46,571 bases of DNA. It comes from Phycicoccus sp. (GTDB lineage: Bacteria; Actinomycetota; Actinomycetes; Actinomycetales; Dermatophilaceae). The notes under the pieces were generated by a model. The model did not search any database, was not told where the DNA came from, and worked only from the letters and a program-made list of their open reading frames with translations. Each line of letters starts with the position of its first letter. The stretch's first letter is position 1. A program made the position numbers and the translations under genes. Below are positions 34,239-43,074 of this stretch, one piece after another. Location of the stretch: the NCBI GenBank assembly GCA_017993715.1, contig JAGOME010000034.1:1-46571 (forward strand), given 5' to 3'.

Positions 34239-34691
34239 ATGTTCGCTCGTCAGATGACCATCGCCGTCACCGTTGTGCTCGCCTCGACCGGTCTTGCGCT
34301 GGGTGGCTGCTCGGCAGATTCGGCCGCACCCAGCGTGACCTCTGGGACGGCAGCCACGCAGGCGCCGGCGCAGGGCAGCCACTTGGACACAGCGGCATTC
34401 GCTGCGAGCAGTCAGCGCGCGGGGACGGTGCTGCTGGACGTGCGCACCCCTGAAGAGTTCGCCTCGGGACATCTGGCAGGTTCGGTCAATCTGGACTACG
34501 AAGGGGACTTCGTGGCTGGCCTGGCGGACCTAGATCCGAACGTGGAGTATGCCGTCTACTGCCGCAGTGGCAACCGCTCGGCGGGCGCGGTCTCGGCCAT
34601 GGTTGATGCCGGATTCACCCGGGTCTACGACTTGTCCGGCGGCATTCTGGCCTGGCAGGCCGATGGCGGCGAGGTGGTCACGGGGGACTGA
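34239..34691 (+). CDS. Rhodanese-like lipoprotein
   Basis: A 150-aa exported protein: signal peptide with lipobox LGGC (about residue 24), a Ser/Thr/Ala linker and one rhodanese domain from about residue 50 (LLDVRTPEEFASGHLAGSVN) with active Cys in CRSGNRS. It would transfer or hydrolyse sulfane sulfur outside the cytoplasm, complementing SQR. The 3' end overlaps the end of the convergent ECF sigma gene by 67 bp. Confidence 0.9.
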   Translation: MFARQMTIAVTVVLASTGLALGGCSADSAAPSVTSGTAATQAPAQGSHLDTAAFAASSQRAGTVLLDVRTPEEFASGHLAGSVNLDYEGDFVAGLADLDPNVEYAVYCRSGNRSAGAVSAMVDAGFTRVYDLSGGILAWQADGGEVVTGD

Positions 34692-35461
34692 GCGGCGCCG
34701 TTGGCGCCCTGGCCCCGGAGACGGACGATCAGCTCTGGCGCAATCACCGTCTCGGGATCCCGCAGTCGACCGACGGCGTCGATGATGCCCACGACACCCG
34801 AGAAGAGTCCCGGGCACGTGGGGCAGCCGGCGAGGTGACGCTCGAGCCGCCCCCGCTGCGACGGCGGCAGCTCGTCGTCGAGGTAGTCGCCGATCATGGC
34901 GCGGGCCTGCCAGCATTGCATCGGCACCCCCCGCAGGGCCGTCCGACGGTCCTCGTCATCGGCCAGCATGGTGATCAGGAGGGCGCGGCCGCGCCGGAGC
35001 CGCTGTTTGGCAGCCGGCAGTCCGATGTCATGGACGGTCGCGATCTCCGCATTGGTCCAGCCCTCCATGTCGTGCAGGATGACCGCCGAGCGCAAGATGA
35101 CCGGCAGGTGGCTCAGGGCGTTCCAGAGCTCGTCGCGCGTTTGCGCCCGGGCCAGAACCACCTCGGCATCGATCGTGTACGCGTCGTCCTGCCAGGCAGT
35201 TTCGACCTCAGCCACGAGTGCGTCATCGGCTGTCGGCACCGGATGCCGAGCACGGGTCAGATCGACGAATCGGTGGTGCATGATGCGGTGCAGCCAGGTG
35301 GCCACTGATGACTCTCCACGGAAACTCTGGGACCGTTCGAGAGCGCGAAGGGCGGTGTCCTGCACCAGATCTGCGGCCGCGTCGTCGTCGCGGGTCAACG
35401 CGCGGGCATAACGCAGGAGGCCCGGGAGCTCGGGCACGAGTGCAGCGGGATCCAGTGGCAT
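34625..35461 (-). CDS. ECF sigma factor fused to zinc-finger anti-sigma domain
   Basis: A 278-aa protein. Residues about 10-175 form an ECF sigma factor with region 2 (DLVQDTALRALERSQSFRG, then VATWLHRIMHHRFVDLTRARH) and region 4 (LPVILRSAVILHDMEGWTNAEIA, then LPAAKQRLRRGRALL). From about residue 185 a zf-HC2-like motif follows (CWQARAMIGDYLDDELPPSQ, then RHLAGCPTC, giving H-x3-C-x2-C). Anti-sigma zinc fingers normally sit in a separate protein; fusion is known but uncommon. It may be a sulfur/redox stress switch; the only evidence is location. Convergent overlap with the rhodanese gene. Confidence 0.85.
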   Translation of the reverse strand: MPLDPAALVPELPGLLRYARALTRDDDAAADLVQDTALRALERSQSFRGESSVATWLHRIMHHRFVDLTRARHPVPTADDALVAEVETAWQDDAYTIDAEVVLARAQTRDELWNALSHLPVILRSAVILHDMEGWTNAEIATVHDIGLPAAKQRLRRGRALLITMLADDEDRRTALRGVPMQCWQARAMIGDYLDDELPPSQRGRLERHLAGCPTCPGLFSGVVGIIDAVGRLRDPETVIAPELIVRLRGQGANGAAQSPVTTSPPSACQARMPPDKS

Positions 35462-35512
35462 CAGGTCAACGTTAGGCCGCCGGTCGACCTCGTTGGACGC
35501 CGACGCGACGCG

Positions 35513-35722
35513 TCAGTGATCGCGGGTGGGGCAGGTGTTCATCCCGACGAGGCGGTAGAGCGGGCAGAACCCCGTGAAGGCCGTCACCGCCATGACGGCT
35601 GCGACGACGAGCAGCACAATGCCGAGCACCGAGCCCACCCCGGCCCACAGGGCGCCGAGCAGCGCAGCAACCGCGAGCACGAGACGAATGATGGAGTCGG
35701 TGCGGCCGACGTTCTTGCTCAT
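35513..35722 (-). CDS. DUF2892 (YgaP-like) membrane protein
   Basis: A 69-aa protein: VGRTDSIIRLVLAVAALLGALWAG then a second helix and FTGFCPLYRLVGMNTC. This matches the two-helix DUF2892 unit found fused to rhodanese in YgaP and often encoded beside sulfur-transfer genes. ATG with AAGG upstream. Its position supports membership of the sulfur cluster. Confidence 0.88.
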   Translation of the reverse strand: MSKNVGRTDSIIRLVLAVAALLGALWAGVGSVLGIVLLVVAAVMAVTAFTGFCPLYRLVGMNTCPTRDH

Positions 35723-35895
35723 GACTGACCTTTCGATGGCGGTCCGGAACCGGGATGGGGGACCTGACCCTTCATAGACGGTTCCCGTGCCGCAAGGGAT
35801 ACCTGGGGAGTTCCACCGAGGCGATCGACGGCACACACCTCAGCACTGTGGATAACCTCCGGGCCACATGGGGGCCTCTGCCTAGCCTGGTTGCC

Positions 35896-36186
35896 ATGTC
35901 GACATTCGCTGTAGACGCGCAGGCCCTGGCTGGCCTCGCCGAGGTGCTGGGCACGCTGGGGGATGAGCTGGCAGGCCTGGCCGACGGTGATCTCACCGCG
36001 GACTTTCCTCGGGGGGACGTCAGCGGGGCGACCGAGAGCCTCATGGTGGGTTGGCGGCGCGAACGGCTCGCTCTCGCCGACTCGCTGCACGACCTGCGGG
36101 TCGGGGTCGAGGAGGCCTCCCGGCAGTATGCCGCCGCTGAGACCGAGGTGGCGTCGGCTCTGCAGAGCGGGGATCCCCGGCCATGA
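35896..36186 (+). CDS. Small helical protein, WXG100-like partner
   Basis: A 96-aa all-helical protein without cysteine (GLAEVLGTLGDELAGLADGDLT, then a hydrophilic helix with MVGWRRERLAL). Size and helix-hairpin shape resemble ESAT-6/WXG100 partners, though only WRR, not WxG, is seen. The stop overlaps the next start (ATGA). Function not known; co-secretion with the next product is a guess. Confidence 0.6.
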   Translation: MSTFAVDAQALAGLAEVLGTLGDELAGLADGDLTADFPRGDVSGATESLMVGWRRERLALADSLHDLRVGVEEASRQYAAAETEVASALQSGDPRP

Positions 36187-37358
36187 CGCAGACTCCCATC
36201 GGGTCTTCTCCAGACCCGGGAGGGTCCCCCGAGGCCGTGCTGGCCTTCGCCTCGGCTCTGCACGAGCGTGCCTTGTTCATCGGCTCCCTCATCGACCTCG
36301 CCGACTCGCTCAGGCCCGACGCGGGGTGGACCGGTGCCGCCGCGGAGGCCTTCGCCGCGCAGGTTCGTCAACTGAGCCCGGTGCTCGAAGCCGTGGCCCA
36401 GCGGTATGCCGCTGGCGCCGAGGCGTTGGCCCGGTTCGCCGATGAGTTCTCCATGACACGGCTGGATCAGCTCCGGGCGCGCTTGATCGCCGATGAGGCC
36501 CGGGAGCAGCGGGAGGGTCTGGAGCTCGCGCTCGTACAGACCACCGATCCGGTGGCCCGCTTGGCCCTCAGCCATCGGATCGACGACCTCCTCACTCGGC
36601 AGTGCGAGGCCAACCTGCGGGAGCTGGCGGCGCACCAGGACTACCTCAAGGCAGACCTGTGCTGGTCGCGCCGGCTCGATGCGATCTGCGAGGACAGCCT
36701 TGCCGATCGTGGCCTGTATGCCTTCGTCTCCGGCGTGGAGACCTGGGGGTCGAGGATGTCGATGGTGTCGCTTGGCGGTCGCTGGTTCCCGCCCTTGGAG
36801 GTGGCCGGCTGGGCTGCGGATCTGCTCGGGACGGGAGCCAGCGTGGCCCGATGGGTCATGTGGGGTGAGGGTGACGGTACGGATCTGGTGGTCGCCGGCG
36901 CCTTCACGGCTCTGGGCGGCTTCGGCTCATGGGCCCGCAAAGGATCCGGGCTGTTGGGGGCGACTGACGAGGCCTCGCGCACGTTTGCCTACGGACTGCG
37001 CCTTGGCGCCCAAGCCCACGAGCGGCAGAAGTGGTCCCAGCGGCTCGCCGACCTGCGCACGCTTGCGCCCGCCAAGGCCGTCAACCCGGCGCTGCCCGCG
37101 CAGGCCGGGGGCGTGCTCGGACCGGCCCGGGCTCGGGTGGAACAGACGGTGGACACGATGCGGGCCGAGTGGGTGCTGGCCGACCCGAGCGGGTCCGCGG
37201 GGCGGGGACTCTTCTGGTCGGGCTGGGGAGCCACCGGCGTCGTCAAGATCCAGGAGTGGGGTCAGCAGGCCCAGGACATCAAGGAGGAGGCCGAGCAGGT
37301 GACCGAGGAGCGTCAGCCGGGACTGCGACATCTCACACCCGTGGGACCACAGCCCTGA
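36183..37358 (+). CDS. WXG100-like N-terminal domain protein, 391 aa
   Basis: The first about 100 residues resemble a type VII secretion helical hairpin, with GWTGAAAEAFAAQVRQLSPVLE providing the W-x-G turn. A long charged helix follows (QLRARLIADEAREQREGLELALV), then a moderately hydrophobic middle (VVAGAFTALGGFGSW) and a C-terminal region rich in Ala/Gln. Such a layout occurs in LXG/WXG polymorphic-toxin families, but no toxin domain, immunity gene or secretion ATPase is seen. The function is unknown. Coupled to the preceding 96-aa gene. Confidence 0.65.
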   Translation: MTQTPIGSSPDPGGSPEAVLAFASALHERALFIGSLIDLADSLRPDAGWTGAAAEAFAAQVRQLSPVLEAVAQRYAAGAEALARFADEFSMTRLDQLRARLIADEAREQREGLELALVQTTDPVARLALSHRIDDLLTRQCEANLRELAAHQDYLKADLCWSRRLDAICEDSLADRGLYAFVSGVETWGSRMSMVSLGGRWFPPLEVAGWAADLLGTGASVARWVMWGEGDGTDLVVAGAFTALGGFGSWARKGSGLLGATDEASRTFAYGLRLGAQAHERQKWSQRLADLRTLAPAKAVNPALPAQAGGVLGPARARVEQTVDTMRAEWVLADPSGSAGRGLFWSGWGATGVVKIQEWGQQAQDIKEEAEQVTEERQPGLRHLTPVGPQP

Positions 37359-37410
37359 CTCGTGGTTGGTGACCAGGGGTCGACCTGTGCCCGCCACCTA
37401 TCCTTTGGCG

Positions 37411-40400
37411 GTGTCCTCGCAGCCCCGTCGCCCGCGGCAGGATCGGCCCCGCCGACCCCCGATCCCGGTGAGCGCGCTGCACTACCCCGAGCAGTTGCCC
37501 GTCGTCGGGCGGCGGGACGAAATCCTCGACGCCATCCGCGCGCACCAGGTCGTCGTCATTGCGGGGGAGACCGGCTCGGGCAAGACCACCCAGTTGCCCA
37601 AAATGTGTCTGGAGCTCGGGCTAGGCGCGACCGGGCAGATCGGCCACACCCAGCCTCGTCGGATCGCGGCCCGTTCGGTGGCGGAGCGGATCGCTGAAGA
37701 GCTCCAGGTGCCCCTGGGGGATCTCGTCGGATATCAGGTGCGTTTCACCGATGCGAGCAGTCGGTCCACGCGGGTCAAGGTCATGACGGACGGCATTCTG
37801 CTCAACGAACTGCAACGCGACCGTGACCTGCGGCGCTACGACACGATCATCGTCGACGAAGCGCACGAGCGGTCACTCAACATCGACTTCATTCTCGGCT
37901 ACCTCAAGTCCTTGCTGCCGCGGCGCCCCGACCTCAAGGTCATCATCACGTCGGCGACGATCGATCCCGAGAAGTTTGCCCGGCACTTTGCGACGAATGC
38001 CGCGGGCGAGGTCGTGCGGGAGGTGCCGGTTATTGAGGTGTCGGGGCGGACGTACCCCGTTGAGATCCGCTACCGCCCGCTGGTCGAGCGGGCTGGTGAC
38101 GGACGGCTGGTCGCCGAGCGTGACCAGATCACGGGGGTCGTCGAGGCGGTTGAGGAGCTGTGGACCGAGAGCGGGCCGACGCGATCCGCCGACGATGTCC
38201 TGGCCTTCTTCTCCGGTGAGCGGGAAATCAAGGACGCGCGGGACGCGCTGGAGTCGCTGCGCCTGCCGGACACCGAGATCCTGCCCCTGTATGCCCGGCT
38301 GTCGACCGCCGAGCAGCACAAGGTGTTCCATCGCGGGAAGCGGCGTCGGATCATCCTCGCGACCAACGTCGCCGAAACCTCGCTGACCGTGCCGGGCGTC
38401 GGCTTCGTCATTGACACCGGCGTGGCCCGGATCTCGCGCTACTCGCAGCGCACCAAAGTGCAGCGGCTGCCCATCGAGCCCATCAGCCAGGCCAGCGCGG
38501 CTCAGCGTTCGGGTCGCTGCGGACGGGTGGCGGACGGCATTGCCATCCGGCTGTGGTCCGCAGAGGAACAGCTCGTCCGGGCCGAGTTCACCGAGCCCGA
38601 GATCCTGCGCACGTCCTTGGCCGCCGTCATCCTCCAAATGACCGCACTCGGCCTCGGCGACATCGCGGCCTTCCCGTTCCTGGATCCACCCGACCCGCGC
38701 CAGATCGCCGATGGGGTGCGACTCCTCGAGGAACTCGGCGCGTTCTCGACCAACGGGCAGGAGCCTGGGCGACATCGTGGCCGAGGGCGGCGCCTCACGG
38801 CCTTCGGGCGCACCTTGGCCCGCCTGCCCGTCGACCCTCGACTTGGACGCATGCTCATCGAGGCCGGGCGTCTGGGCTGCACCCGCGAAGTCCTCGTCCT
38901 CGTCGCCGCCATGTCGATCCAGGACCCGCGCGAGCGGCCCGCCGATCAGCAGACCCAGGCTGACCAGGCGCATGCCCGCTTCCGCGACCCGGACTCCGAC
39001 TTCGCGAGCCTCTACACCCTGTGGGGTTATCTCAAGAATCAGCAGAAGGCGCTGTCCCAAAGCGCTTTTCGCCGCATGTGTCGCACGGAGTTCCTGCACT
39101 ACCTGCGGGTTCGCGAATGGCAGGACCTGCATGCGCAGCTGCGTTCGGCGTGCAAGGCCGTCGGGATCGACCCCGACCAGGCCACCGCGGCCCGCGAGGC
39201 CACGCCCGCCTGGGACACGATCCACCGGGCCTTGCTCTCTGGGCTGCTCAGCCAGATCGGCCTGTGGGAGGAGCCCAAGCGCGAATACCTCGGGGCACGC
39301 GGGGCGAGGTTCGCGATTGCTCCCGGATCGACCCTGTTCCGCAAACGCCCTGACTATGTGATGGCGGCCGAGCTCGTCGAGACGTCGCGACTGTGGGCGC
39401 GTCGGGTCGCTCCCATCGATCCACAGTGGGCCGAGGACGCTGCCGGTCACCTGGTGCGGCGTACTGTCAGCGAACCCCGATGGTCCAAGCGGCTCGGCGC
39501 CGCTGTCGCGAGCGAACGGGTCACCTTGTTCGGAGTGCCGCTGGCGGTTGATCGGACCGTCCAGTACGGCCCCATCGACGCCGAGGTGGCCCGGGACCTG
39601 TTCATCCGACACGCTCTCGTCGAGGGCGACTGGGACAGCCACCATGCCTTCTGGAAGCACAATCAACGCCAGCTACGCGGCATCGAGGAGTTGGAGGAGC
39701 GCACTCGTCGGCGCGATCTCATCGTGGATGACGAGGTCGTCTTCACGTTCTACGACAACCGAATCCCACCTGACATCTCCAGCGAACGCCATTTCGACCG
39801 ATGGTGGCGCGGGGAGCGACAGCGCCGACCCAACCTGCTGACGTTCCCCGCCGACCTCCTCCTGTCCGACCGGGCCCGGGAGGTCGAGACTGATGACTAC
39901 CCCAGGGTCTGGAGGCAGGGTGATCTCAGCCTGGCCATCACCTACCAGTTCTCACCAGGTGCCGACGCCGACGGCGTCAGCGTCCACATCCCTTCTGCCG
40001 TACTCAATCAAGTGCAGGACAACGGTTTTGACTGGCAGGTTCCCGGGGTGCGCGAAGAGCTCGCGGTCGCCCTCATTCGCGCCCTCCCTAAGGCGACGCG
40101 GCGTCACTTCGTCCCGGCGCCCAACTTTGCCCACACCGCTCTCGGTGGCGTCGATCCCGACAGTGGGCAGAGGTTCGTCGATGAGCTGGCCCGAGTTCTG
40201 CTCTCCCACACCGGCATTCGTATCCCTGCTGAGGATTGGGACGTGTCACGAGTGCCCGACCACCTGCGGATCACCTTTGTGGTCGAGGATACCCGGGGGC
40301 GAGCGGTGGCCACCGGCAAGGACCTGGCCGCCCTGCGTGAGCGCACCGGGGGAGCGGTGCGGGGAGCCATGGCGACGGCGGCGTCCTCGGTCGAGCGGAC

Positions 40401-41271
40401 CGGGCTGACGGCATTCCCCGCCGAGGGTGTTCCGGACACCTTCTCCGGGCGGTCTGGACGGCACGACGTCGTCGGGTTCCCTGCGCTCGTCGACGAGGGG
40501 TCCACCGTGGCGGTCCGGGTGCTCCCGGACGTGGAGTCGGCCAATGCCGCCCACCGGCGCGGCCTGCGCCGACTCCTCCTCCTGGGCACCCAGCCGCCCT
40601 GGAAGCGGGTCCTCGCTCGGCTGACCAACGCCGAGAAACTCGCTTTGGCGACGGCACCCCACGGGAACGTGCCCGCGCTGCTCAATGACTGCCTCGCGGC
40701 AGCCGTCGATGACATCGTCGCCGAGTTCGTCAAAGACCCGGTGCGGACGCCTGAGGCCTACGACGCCGCCCTGGCAGCGGTCCGCACGCACGCCGCGGCC
40801 AGGGTCCTGAGTGCTGTGGACCAGGTCGGCCCTGTGGTCACGGCTGCAGACGGCATTCGGCAACGGTTGACCGCCGTGGAGCGCGGTGCTGCGGGGGCTC
40901 GACTGGCCGCGACGGTGGCCGACGTCCGGGCGCAACTGGACTCGCTGATCCGACCGGGGTTCGTCGCCGACACCGGCCTGCGTCGCTTGCCGGACCTCCG
41001 CCGTTACCTGCGTGCCATGGAGGTGCGGCTCGACCGGGCGCCGACGAACAAGCGGGAGGGCGAGCTCCAGGCCCAGATCGATGCGGTGGAGGCCGACTAC
41101 GCCGATCTGGTCGATTCGCTCCCGGCGCACCGCCGACTGGCCGCTGACGTGCGCGACGTCGCCTGGCTCATCGAGGAGTTGCGCGTCGGGCTTTTCGCCC
41201 AATCCTTGGGGACCAGCGTGCCCGTGTCGGTCAAACGGGTCCGCGCCGCCCTGGCTGCTCTCCAGCCGTGA
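37411..41271 (+). CDS. hrpA: ATP-dependent RNA helicase HrpA
   Basis: A 1286-aa DEAH-box helicase. Walker A GETGSGKTTQLP, DEAH in IVDEAHERSLN, SAT motif ITSATID, and motif VI QRSGRCGRV. Helicase-associated domains and the long C-terminal DUF3418 region follow, giving full HrpA length. It remodels RNA-protein complexes; E. coli HrpA acts in ribosome rescue and mRNA processing. The start is uncertain: a GTG at 37411 just before VSSQPRR was chosen; TTG 37366 or GTG 37369 would add 14-15 residues. Six copies of the dispersed octamer lie in this gene or just beyond its stop. Confidence 0.93.
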   Translation: MSSQPRRPRQDRPRRPPIPVSALHYPEQLPVVGRRDEILDAIRAHQVVVIAGETGSGKTTQLPKMCLELGLGATGQIGHTQPRRIAARSVAERIAEELQVPLGDLVGYQVRFTDASSRSTRVKVMTDGILLNELQRDRDLRRYDTIIVDEAHERSLNIDFILGYLKSLLPRRPDLKVIITSATIDPEKFARHFATNAAGEVVREVPVIEVSGRTYPVEIRYRPLVERAGDGRLVAERDQITGVVEAVEELWTESGPTRSADDVLAFFSGEREIKDARDALESLRLPDTEILPLYARLSTAEQHKVFHRGKRRRIILATNVAETSLTVPGVGFVIDTGVARISRYSQRTKVQRLPIEPISQASAAQRSGRCGRVADGIAIRLWSAEEQLVRAEFTEPEILRTSLAAVILQMTALGLGDIAAFPFLDPPDPRQIADGVRLLEELGAFSTNGQEPGRHRGRGRRLTAFGRTLARLPVDPRLGRMLIEAGRLGCTREVLVLVAAMSIQDPRERPADQQTQADQAHARFRDPDSDFASLYTLWGYLKNQQKALSQSAFRRMCRTEFLHYLRVREWQDLHAQLRSACKAVGIDPDQATAAREATPAWDTIHRALLSGLLSQIGLWEEPKREYLGARGARFAIAPGSTLFRKRPDYVMAAELVETSRLWARRVAPIDPQWAEDAAGHLVRRTVSEPRWSKRLGAAVASERVTLFGVPLAVDRTVQYGPIDAEVARDLFIRHALVEGDWDSHHAFWKHNQRQLRGIEELEERTRRRDLIVDDEVVFTFYDNRIPPDISSERHFDRWWRGERQRRPNLLTFPADLLLSDRAREVETDDYPRVWRQGDLSLAITYQFSPGADADGVSVHIPSAVLNQVQDNGFDWQVPGVREELAVALIRALPKATRRHFVPAPNFAHTALGGVDPDSGQRFVDELARVLLSHTGIRIPAEDWDVSRVPDHLRITFVVEDTRGRAVATGKDLAALRERTGGAVRGAMATAASSVERTGLTAFPAEGVPDTFSGRSGRHDVVGFPALVDEGSTVAVRVLPDVESANAAHRRGLRRLLLLGTQPPWKRVLARLTNAEKLALATAPHGNVPALLNDCLAAAVDDIVAEFVKDPVRTPEAYDAALAAVRTHAAARVLSAVDQVGPVVTAADGIRQRLTAVERGAAGARLAATVADVRAQLDSLIRPGFVADTGLRRLPDLRRYLRAMEVRLDRAPTNKREGELQAQIDAVEADYADLVDSLPAHRRLAADVRDVAWLIEELRVGLFAQSLGTSVPVSVKRVRAALAALQP

Positions 41272-41311
41272 CGGCCCGGTCGTTCGGCCCTGAATGCCGT
41301 GTGGCCCAGGC

Positions 41312-42100
41312 TCAATCGTGCGGCGTCGGCAGGATCCGCTCGTTCTCGACGAAGGTCAGTGTCGTCTCGACGTCATAGGCATGCACGGCCGCTGCATGGG
41401 TGGCCAGCATCGACGAGAGGCCGTCAGCGGCCTCGCTGAAGAACCGGCTGCGCGCGGCCCCATCCGGGAATCCCACCGTGACGAAGGCGTGGAATCGCTG
41501 GTCCTTGGGGTTGTCGTGGGCCACGTGAGGCGTGTCCCAGGTCTTCTCGCTCCAGGGCAGGAAGGTATGGGTGCGCAACTCCGTGAGCTCGGCACGAGCG
41601 GCGAGGGCTGGGGCAAACTCCTGGTGGACGAAACGGCTAAAGCTCCGCTTGCTCACACCACCCTTGCGGCGCAAGTACAACACGGCGCGCGCACCCACGG
41701 ACGCGTCGTCGTCTGCCACGGCGTACCAGCGGGAGGAGCCCGGCAGCCCCGCGTACAGCAGCGTGCGTCGGAAGACGTTGACCTCGTCGGCGTAGGCGAG
41801 TTGGGTCTGGGTCCGGCCCATCAGGGGCGCCAGGGGCGAGGTGAAGGTGACCTCGGCGATGCCGTCGACCCGGCGGTCGTCGGGGATCGCGGTCTCCAGA
41901 CTCGGCGTCTGTGGCCAGCGGCCCGGGTTGGTCTCGGCGAGGTGGACCTGGCGGTACTCAAGCAAACCGGGTGTCGCGGCGATGATGCCGGAGTGGGGGC
42001 CCTTCCAGTGGTCCATGCCAGCCTGGCGTGGTTGGTCCTGGCGCATGAAGAGCAGAATGTTGGAGCCGAAGTGCTTCGTCACGGACGTCGAGGCGCTCAT
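41312..42100 (-). CDS. EthD-like protein, two ferredoxin-fold halves
   Basis: A 262-aa protein whose first half contains HWKGPHSGIIAATPGLLEYRQVH, like the EthD dimeric alpha/beta-barrel motif, and whose second half (FVHQEFAPALAARAELTELRTHTFLPW) repeats the same arrangement. It may be a fused-dimer EthD/YCII-type enzyme or a chaperone for the coupled hydrolase. Substrate not known. Its ATG overlaps the hydrolase stop (ATGA). Confidence 0.75.
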   Translation of the reverse strand: MSASTSVTKHFGSNILLFMRQDQPRQAGMDHWKGPHSGIIAATPGLLEYRQVHLAETNPGRWPQTPSLETAIPDDRRVDGIAEVTFTSPLAPLMGRTQTQLAYADEVNVFRRTLLYAGLPGSSRWYAVADDDASVGARAVLYLRRKGGVSKRSFSRFVHQEFAPALAARAELTELRTHTFLPWSEKTWDTPHVAHDNPKDQRFHAFVTVGFPDGAARSRFFSEAADGLSSMLATHAAAVHAYDVETTLTFVENERILPTPHD

Positions 42101-42963
42101 GCTGCGTCACCAGTGCCGAGGAAGGCCGTGGCGACCGGCGCGAACTGCTCGTGGAACTGGAAAACGGCGCCATGGCCAGAGTTCGGATAGATCACCAGCT
42201 CCGACCCAGCAATGCGGCGGTGCAGGTCATCCGACAGCACCGACGGCACCATGCGGTCGTTGTCCCCGTTGGCGATCAGGGTCGGCGCGGTGATGATCGA
42301 GAGGTCGGAGGGGGCCGACTGGCCGTACTTCTTGATGGCGGCGAGCTGGGTGCGCATCGCGCTGAGCGTGATCTCGGTGTCCCGGTCCACGGTGCGTTCC
42401 TTGAGGCGTGCGACGAACTCCTTGCCGGCGCGCTTGCCCTGGGCATCGCGGTTGAAGAAGAGGAACTCCTTGGGGTCCGACCGGGTCAGCGCGGCCCGCG
42501 CCATGTCCGCGTAAGTCGTCCCCGCCACCTTGTCGATGCCGGCGCCGCCGCGGGGGCCCGTCCCCGAGAGGACCATCCGGCGTACCAGCTCGGGGTGCTT
42601 GACGATGAGGTCCTGCGCGATCATGCCGCCCATGGAGAAGGAGAAGATGTCGATCGTGGTCAACCCCAGGGCCGTGATGACGTCGTAGGCGTCGTCGGCG
42701 GCCTCCTCCAGGGTGCTGCGCACGGTGCCCGTGGAGGCGCCGACCCCGCGCTGATCGAAGGCGATGACGTGGCGGCTCGCGGCGATCGCGTCCACGATGC
42801 GCGGATCCCAGTTGTCCAGGGTGCCAGCCAGGTGGACGAAGAAGACGACCGGAATGCCGCCCGTCGGGCCGAGCTCACGGTAGGCATAGGTCGCGCCACC
42901 CGTGGTGATCCTGCGCGTTGGTGCCTTGGCGTAGGACGTCACGACGTGATCCTGCTGGTTCAT
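42097..42963 (-). CDS. Alpha/beta-hydrolase (haloperoxidase/esterase-like)
   Basis: A 288-aa cytoplasmic hydrolase. Nucleophile Ser in FSFSMGGM, acid Asp in ANGDNDRMVP, His in NSGHGAVFQ; FDQRGVGAST precedes the nucleophile. Typical of non-heme haloperoxidase-like esterases. ATG with AGGGAGAGCC upstream. First gene of a two-gene unit with the EthD-like protein. Divergent from a TetR-type regulator, with two adjacent operator-like repeats between them. Confidence 0.9.
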   Translation of the reverse strand: MNQQDHVVTSYAKAPTRRITTGGATYAYRELGPTGGIPVVFFVHLAGTLDNWDPRIVDAIAASRHVIAFDQRGVGASTGTVRSTLEEAADDAYDVITALGLTTIDIFSFSMGGMIAQDLIVKHPELVRRMVLSGTGPRGGAGIDKVAGTTYADMARAALTRSDPKEFLFFNRDAQGKRAGKEFVARLKERTVDRDTEITLSAMRTQLAAIKKYGQSAPSDLSIITAPTLIANGDNDRMVPSVLSDDLHRRIAGSELVIYPNSGHGAVFQFHEQFAPVATAFLGTGDAA

Positions 42964-42987
42964 TGCTGGCTCTCCCTTGCTCGATCC

Positions 42988-43016
42988 GTAATATGACGAA
43001 CGTAATATTACATACG
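42988..43016. promoter_or_regulatory. Likely TetR operator, two 14-bp repeats
   Basis: GTAATATGACGAAC (42988-43001) is followed directly by GTAATATTACATAC (43002-43015), 11 of 14 identical. The second contains the perfect palindrome GTAATATTAC (43002-43011) and a wider 20-bp symmetry (42997-43016) with two mismatched pairs. It lies between the hydrolase and tetR starts, in a strongly AT-rich patch. Confidence 0.7.
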
Positions 43017-43074
43017 ACAGCCAACAGGGTAAACTCAGCCTTGACGCCAGCTACCCAGGCATCCAGGAGGACCG

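Noticed and set aside
42988-43016. Tandem repeats as a CRISPR remnant
   Set aside because: Only two 14-bp units with no spacer and no cas genes; position between divergent genes fits an operator.
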